Assembly: GCF_900177795.1 (NCBI RefSeq)
Contig: NZ_FXWJ01000002.1
Location: 806,001 to 870,000, forward strand
Reading direction: 5' to 3'
Source: Plantibacter elymi (nom. nud.)
Lineage (GTDB): Bacteria; Actinomycetota; Actinomycetes; Actinomycetales; Microbacteriaceae
Length of the DNA stretch: 64,000 bases
The position numbers were made by a program, and so were the translations under genes. Shown here piece after piece: positions 63,211 through 64,000 of the stretch. Within the stretch, counting starts at the first letter, position 1. Each line of letters starts with the position of its first letter. The notes beneath the pieces were generated by a model that made no database searches, was not told the DNA's origin, and was given only the letters and a program-made list of their open reading frames with translations.

Positions 63211-64000
63211 CTACAGCCACTTCGCAGCGAGGTGGTCCGCCTCGACGCGACGGATGGTGCCGGACCGCGACCGCAGCACGAGGCTCTCGGTGCGGATGAT
63301 CGGACCCTTGCGCTGCACACCGTCGACGAGTTCACCGTGGGTGACGCCCGTCGCGACGAAGTACGTGTTGTCGCCACGGACGAGGTCGTTCGCGCCGAGG
63401 ACGCGGTCGAGGTCGTGACCGGCCGCAAGAGCACGCTCGCGCTCGGCGTCGTCCTTCGGCATGAGCTTGCCCTGGATGAGCCCGCCGAGCGCCTTCACTG
63501 CACACGCGGTGATGATGCCCTCAGGCGTGCCACCGATGCCGACGCACATGTCGATCCGCGAGTCGTAGCGCGCGGCGTTGATGCCACCCGCGACGTCGCC
63601 GTCGAGCAGCAACCGCGTCCCGGCACCTGCGGCGCGGATCTCCTCGATGAGCTGCGCGTGGCGCGGTCGGTCGAGGACGGCGACGCGGATGTCCTCGGGC
63701 TGCTTGCCCTTGGCCTTCGCGAGCTCGCGGATGTTGTCGCCGATGGACTGGCTGATGTCGACGACACCGATGCCGTCGGCGCCGGTGACGATCTTGTCCA
63801 TGTAGAACACCGCGGACGGGTCGAACATGCTGCCGCGGTCGGAGACGGCGATGACGGAGAGGGCGTTCTGACGCCCGGCGGCGGTGAGGCTCGTACCGTC
63901 GATCGGGTCGACGGCGATGTCGCAGGACGGGCCGCGGCCGTTGCCGACGTGCTCGCCGTTGAACAGCATGGGCGCTTCGTCCTTCTCGCCCTCGCCGATG
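63211..64000 (-). CDS. glpX: Class II fructose-1,6-bisphosphatase (5' end outside window)
   Basis: 263 residues of GlpX are visible; the N-terminus lies beyond the right edge. The frame runs through IGEGEKDEAPML at the edge, the conserved metal-binding region, then DIAVDPIDGTSLT, with Asp ligands, and AKGKQPEDIRVAVLDRPRH. The C-terminus is GTIRRVEADHLAAKWL. It dephosphorylates fructose 1,6-bisphosphate in gluconeogenesis. The internal ATG at 63969 (MLFNGE) is not the true start. Confidence 0.93.
   Translation of the reverse strand, partial: IGEGEKDEAPMLFNGEHVGNGRGPSCDIAVDPIDGTSLTAAGRQNALSVIAVSDRGSMFDPSAVFYMDKIVTGADGIGVVDISQSIGDNIRELAKAKGKQPEDIRVAVLDRPRHAQLIEEIRAAGAGTRLLLDGDVAGGINAARYDSRIDMCVGIGGTPEGIITACAVKALGGLIQGKLMPKDDAERERALAAGHDLDRVLGANDLVRGDNTYFVATGVTHGELVDGVQRKGPIIRTESLVLRSRSGTIRRVEADHLAAKWL

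Overview
The window is high-GC actinobacterial chromosome, most likely Microbacteriaceae; I cannot fix the genus. The evidence is the AdnA-type helicase-nuclease, DUF3107 and DUF3117 proteins, succinylase-branch DAP genes (dapC, dapD, dapE), NrtR-nadABC, a TatB and mrp locus, and many starts with a -10-like hexamer only 6-8 nt upstream, the signature of leaderless transcripts common in Actinobacteria. Almost everything looks chromosomal and ordered. I see no prophage, insertion sequence, CRISPR array, rRNA or tRNA gene.

Layout. 1-6 kb: 5' part of an AdnA-like repair helicase-nuclease, DUF3107 protein, small membrane protein, MiaE_2-type ferritin-like protein and a DEAD-box RNA helicase whose ribosome site lies in a hairpin. 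6-10 kb: PHP phosphoesterase, membrane endonuclease/phosphatase-fold protein, Xaa-Pro aminopeptidase, general stress protein. 10-14.6 kb: overlapping MgtE-N/CBS, DUF1003 and Mrp genes facing tatB, then an O-methyltransferase and a 57-residue DUF3117 protein. 14.7-21.6 kb: GT-C glycosyltransferase, divergent dapE/dapD, citrate synthase, dapC with ferredoxin, and a membrane protein. 21.6-25.4 kb: efeUOB iron uptake behind a DtxR/IdeR-like box.

25.5-41 kb: a lipoprotein, TypA, and two complete oligopeptide-type ABC importers (28.1-34.1 and 34.9-40.2 kb), each with a fused double ATPase. They converge on a small PH-like membrane protein gene. A CPBP membrane protease follows. 41.4-46.1 kb: glycine cleavage operon gcvT-gcvH-gcvP behind a tandem glycine riboswitch. 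46.2-51.9 kb: nrtR-nadA-nadB-nadC-cysteine desulfurase, a de novo NAD operon with its probable regulator and an Fe-S sulfur donor for NadA.

52-64 kb is the more accessory part: small stress-like proteins, an AhpD-fold protein, ABC-F ATPase, a sortase-anchored DUF3494 ice-binding protein, a LysR-type DNA-binding domain with a basic tail instead of an effector domain, a membrane protein with a decayed GGDEF domain, a HigBA toxin-antitoxin pair, ychF, a DEDDh exonuclease, rmuC, and glpX running off the right edge.

I do not see a wholly new multi-gene system. The most promising leads are the helicase leader hairpin, the HTH-plus-basic-tail protein, the anchored ice-binding protein, the membrane-less MgtE module, and the paired inverted repeats at 6.0 and 25.5 kb.
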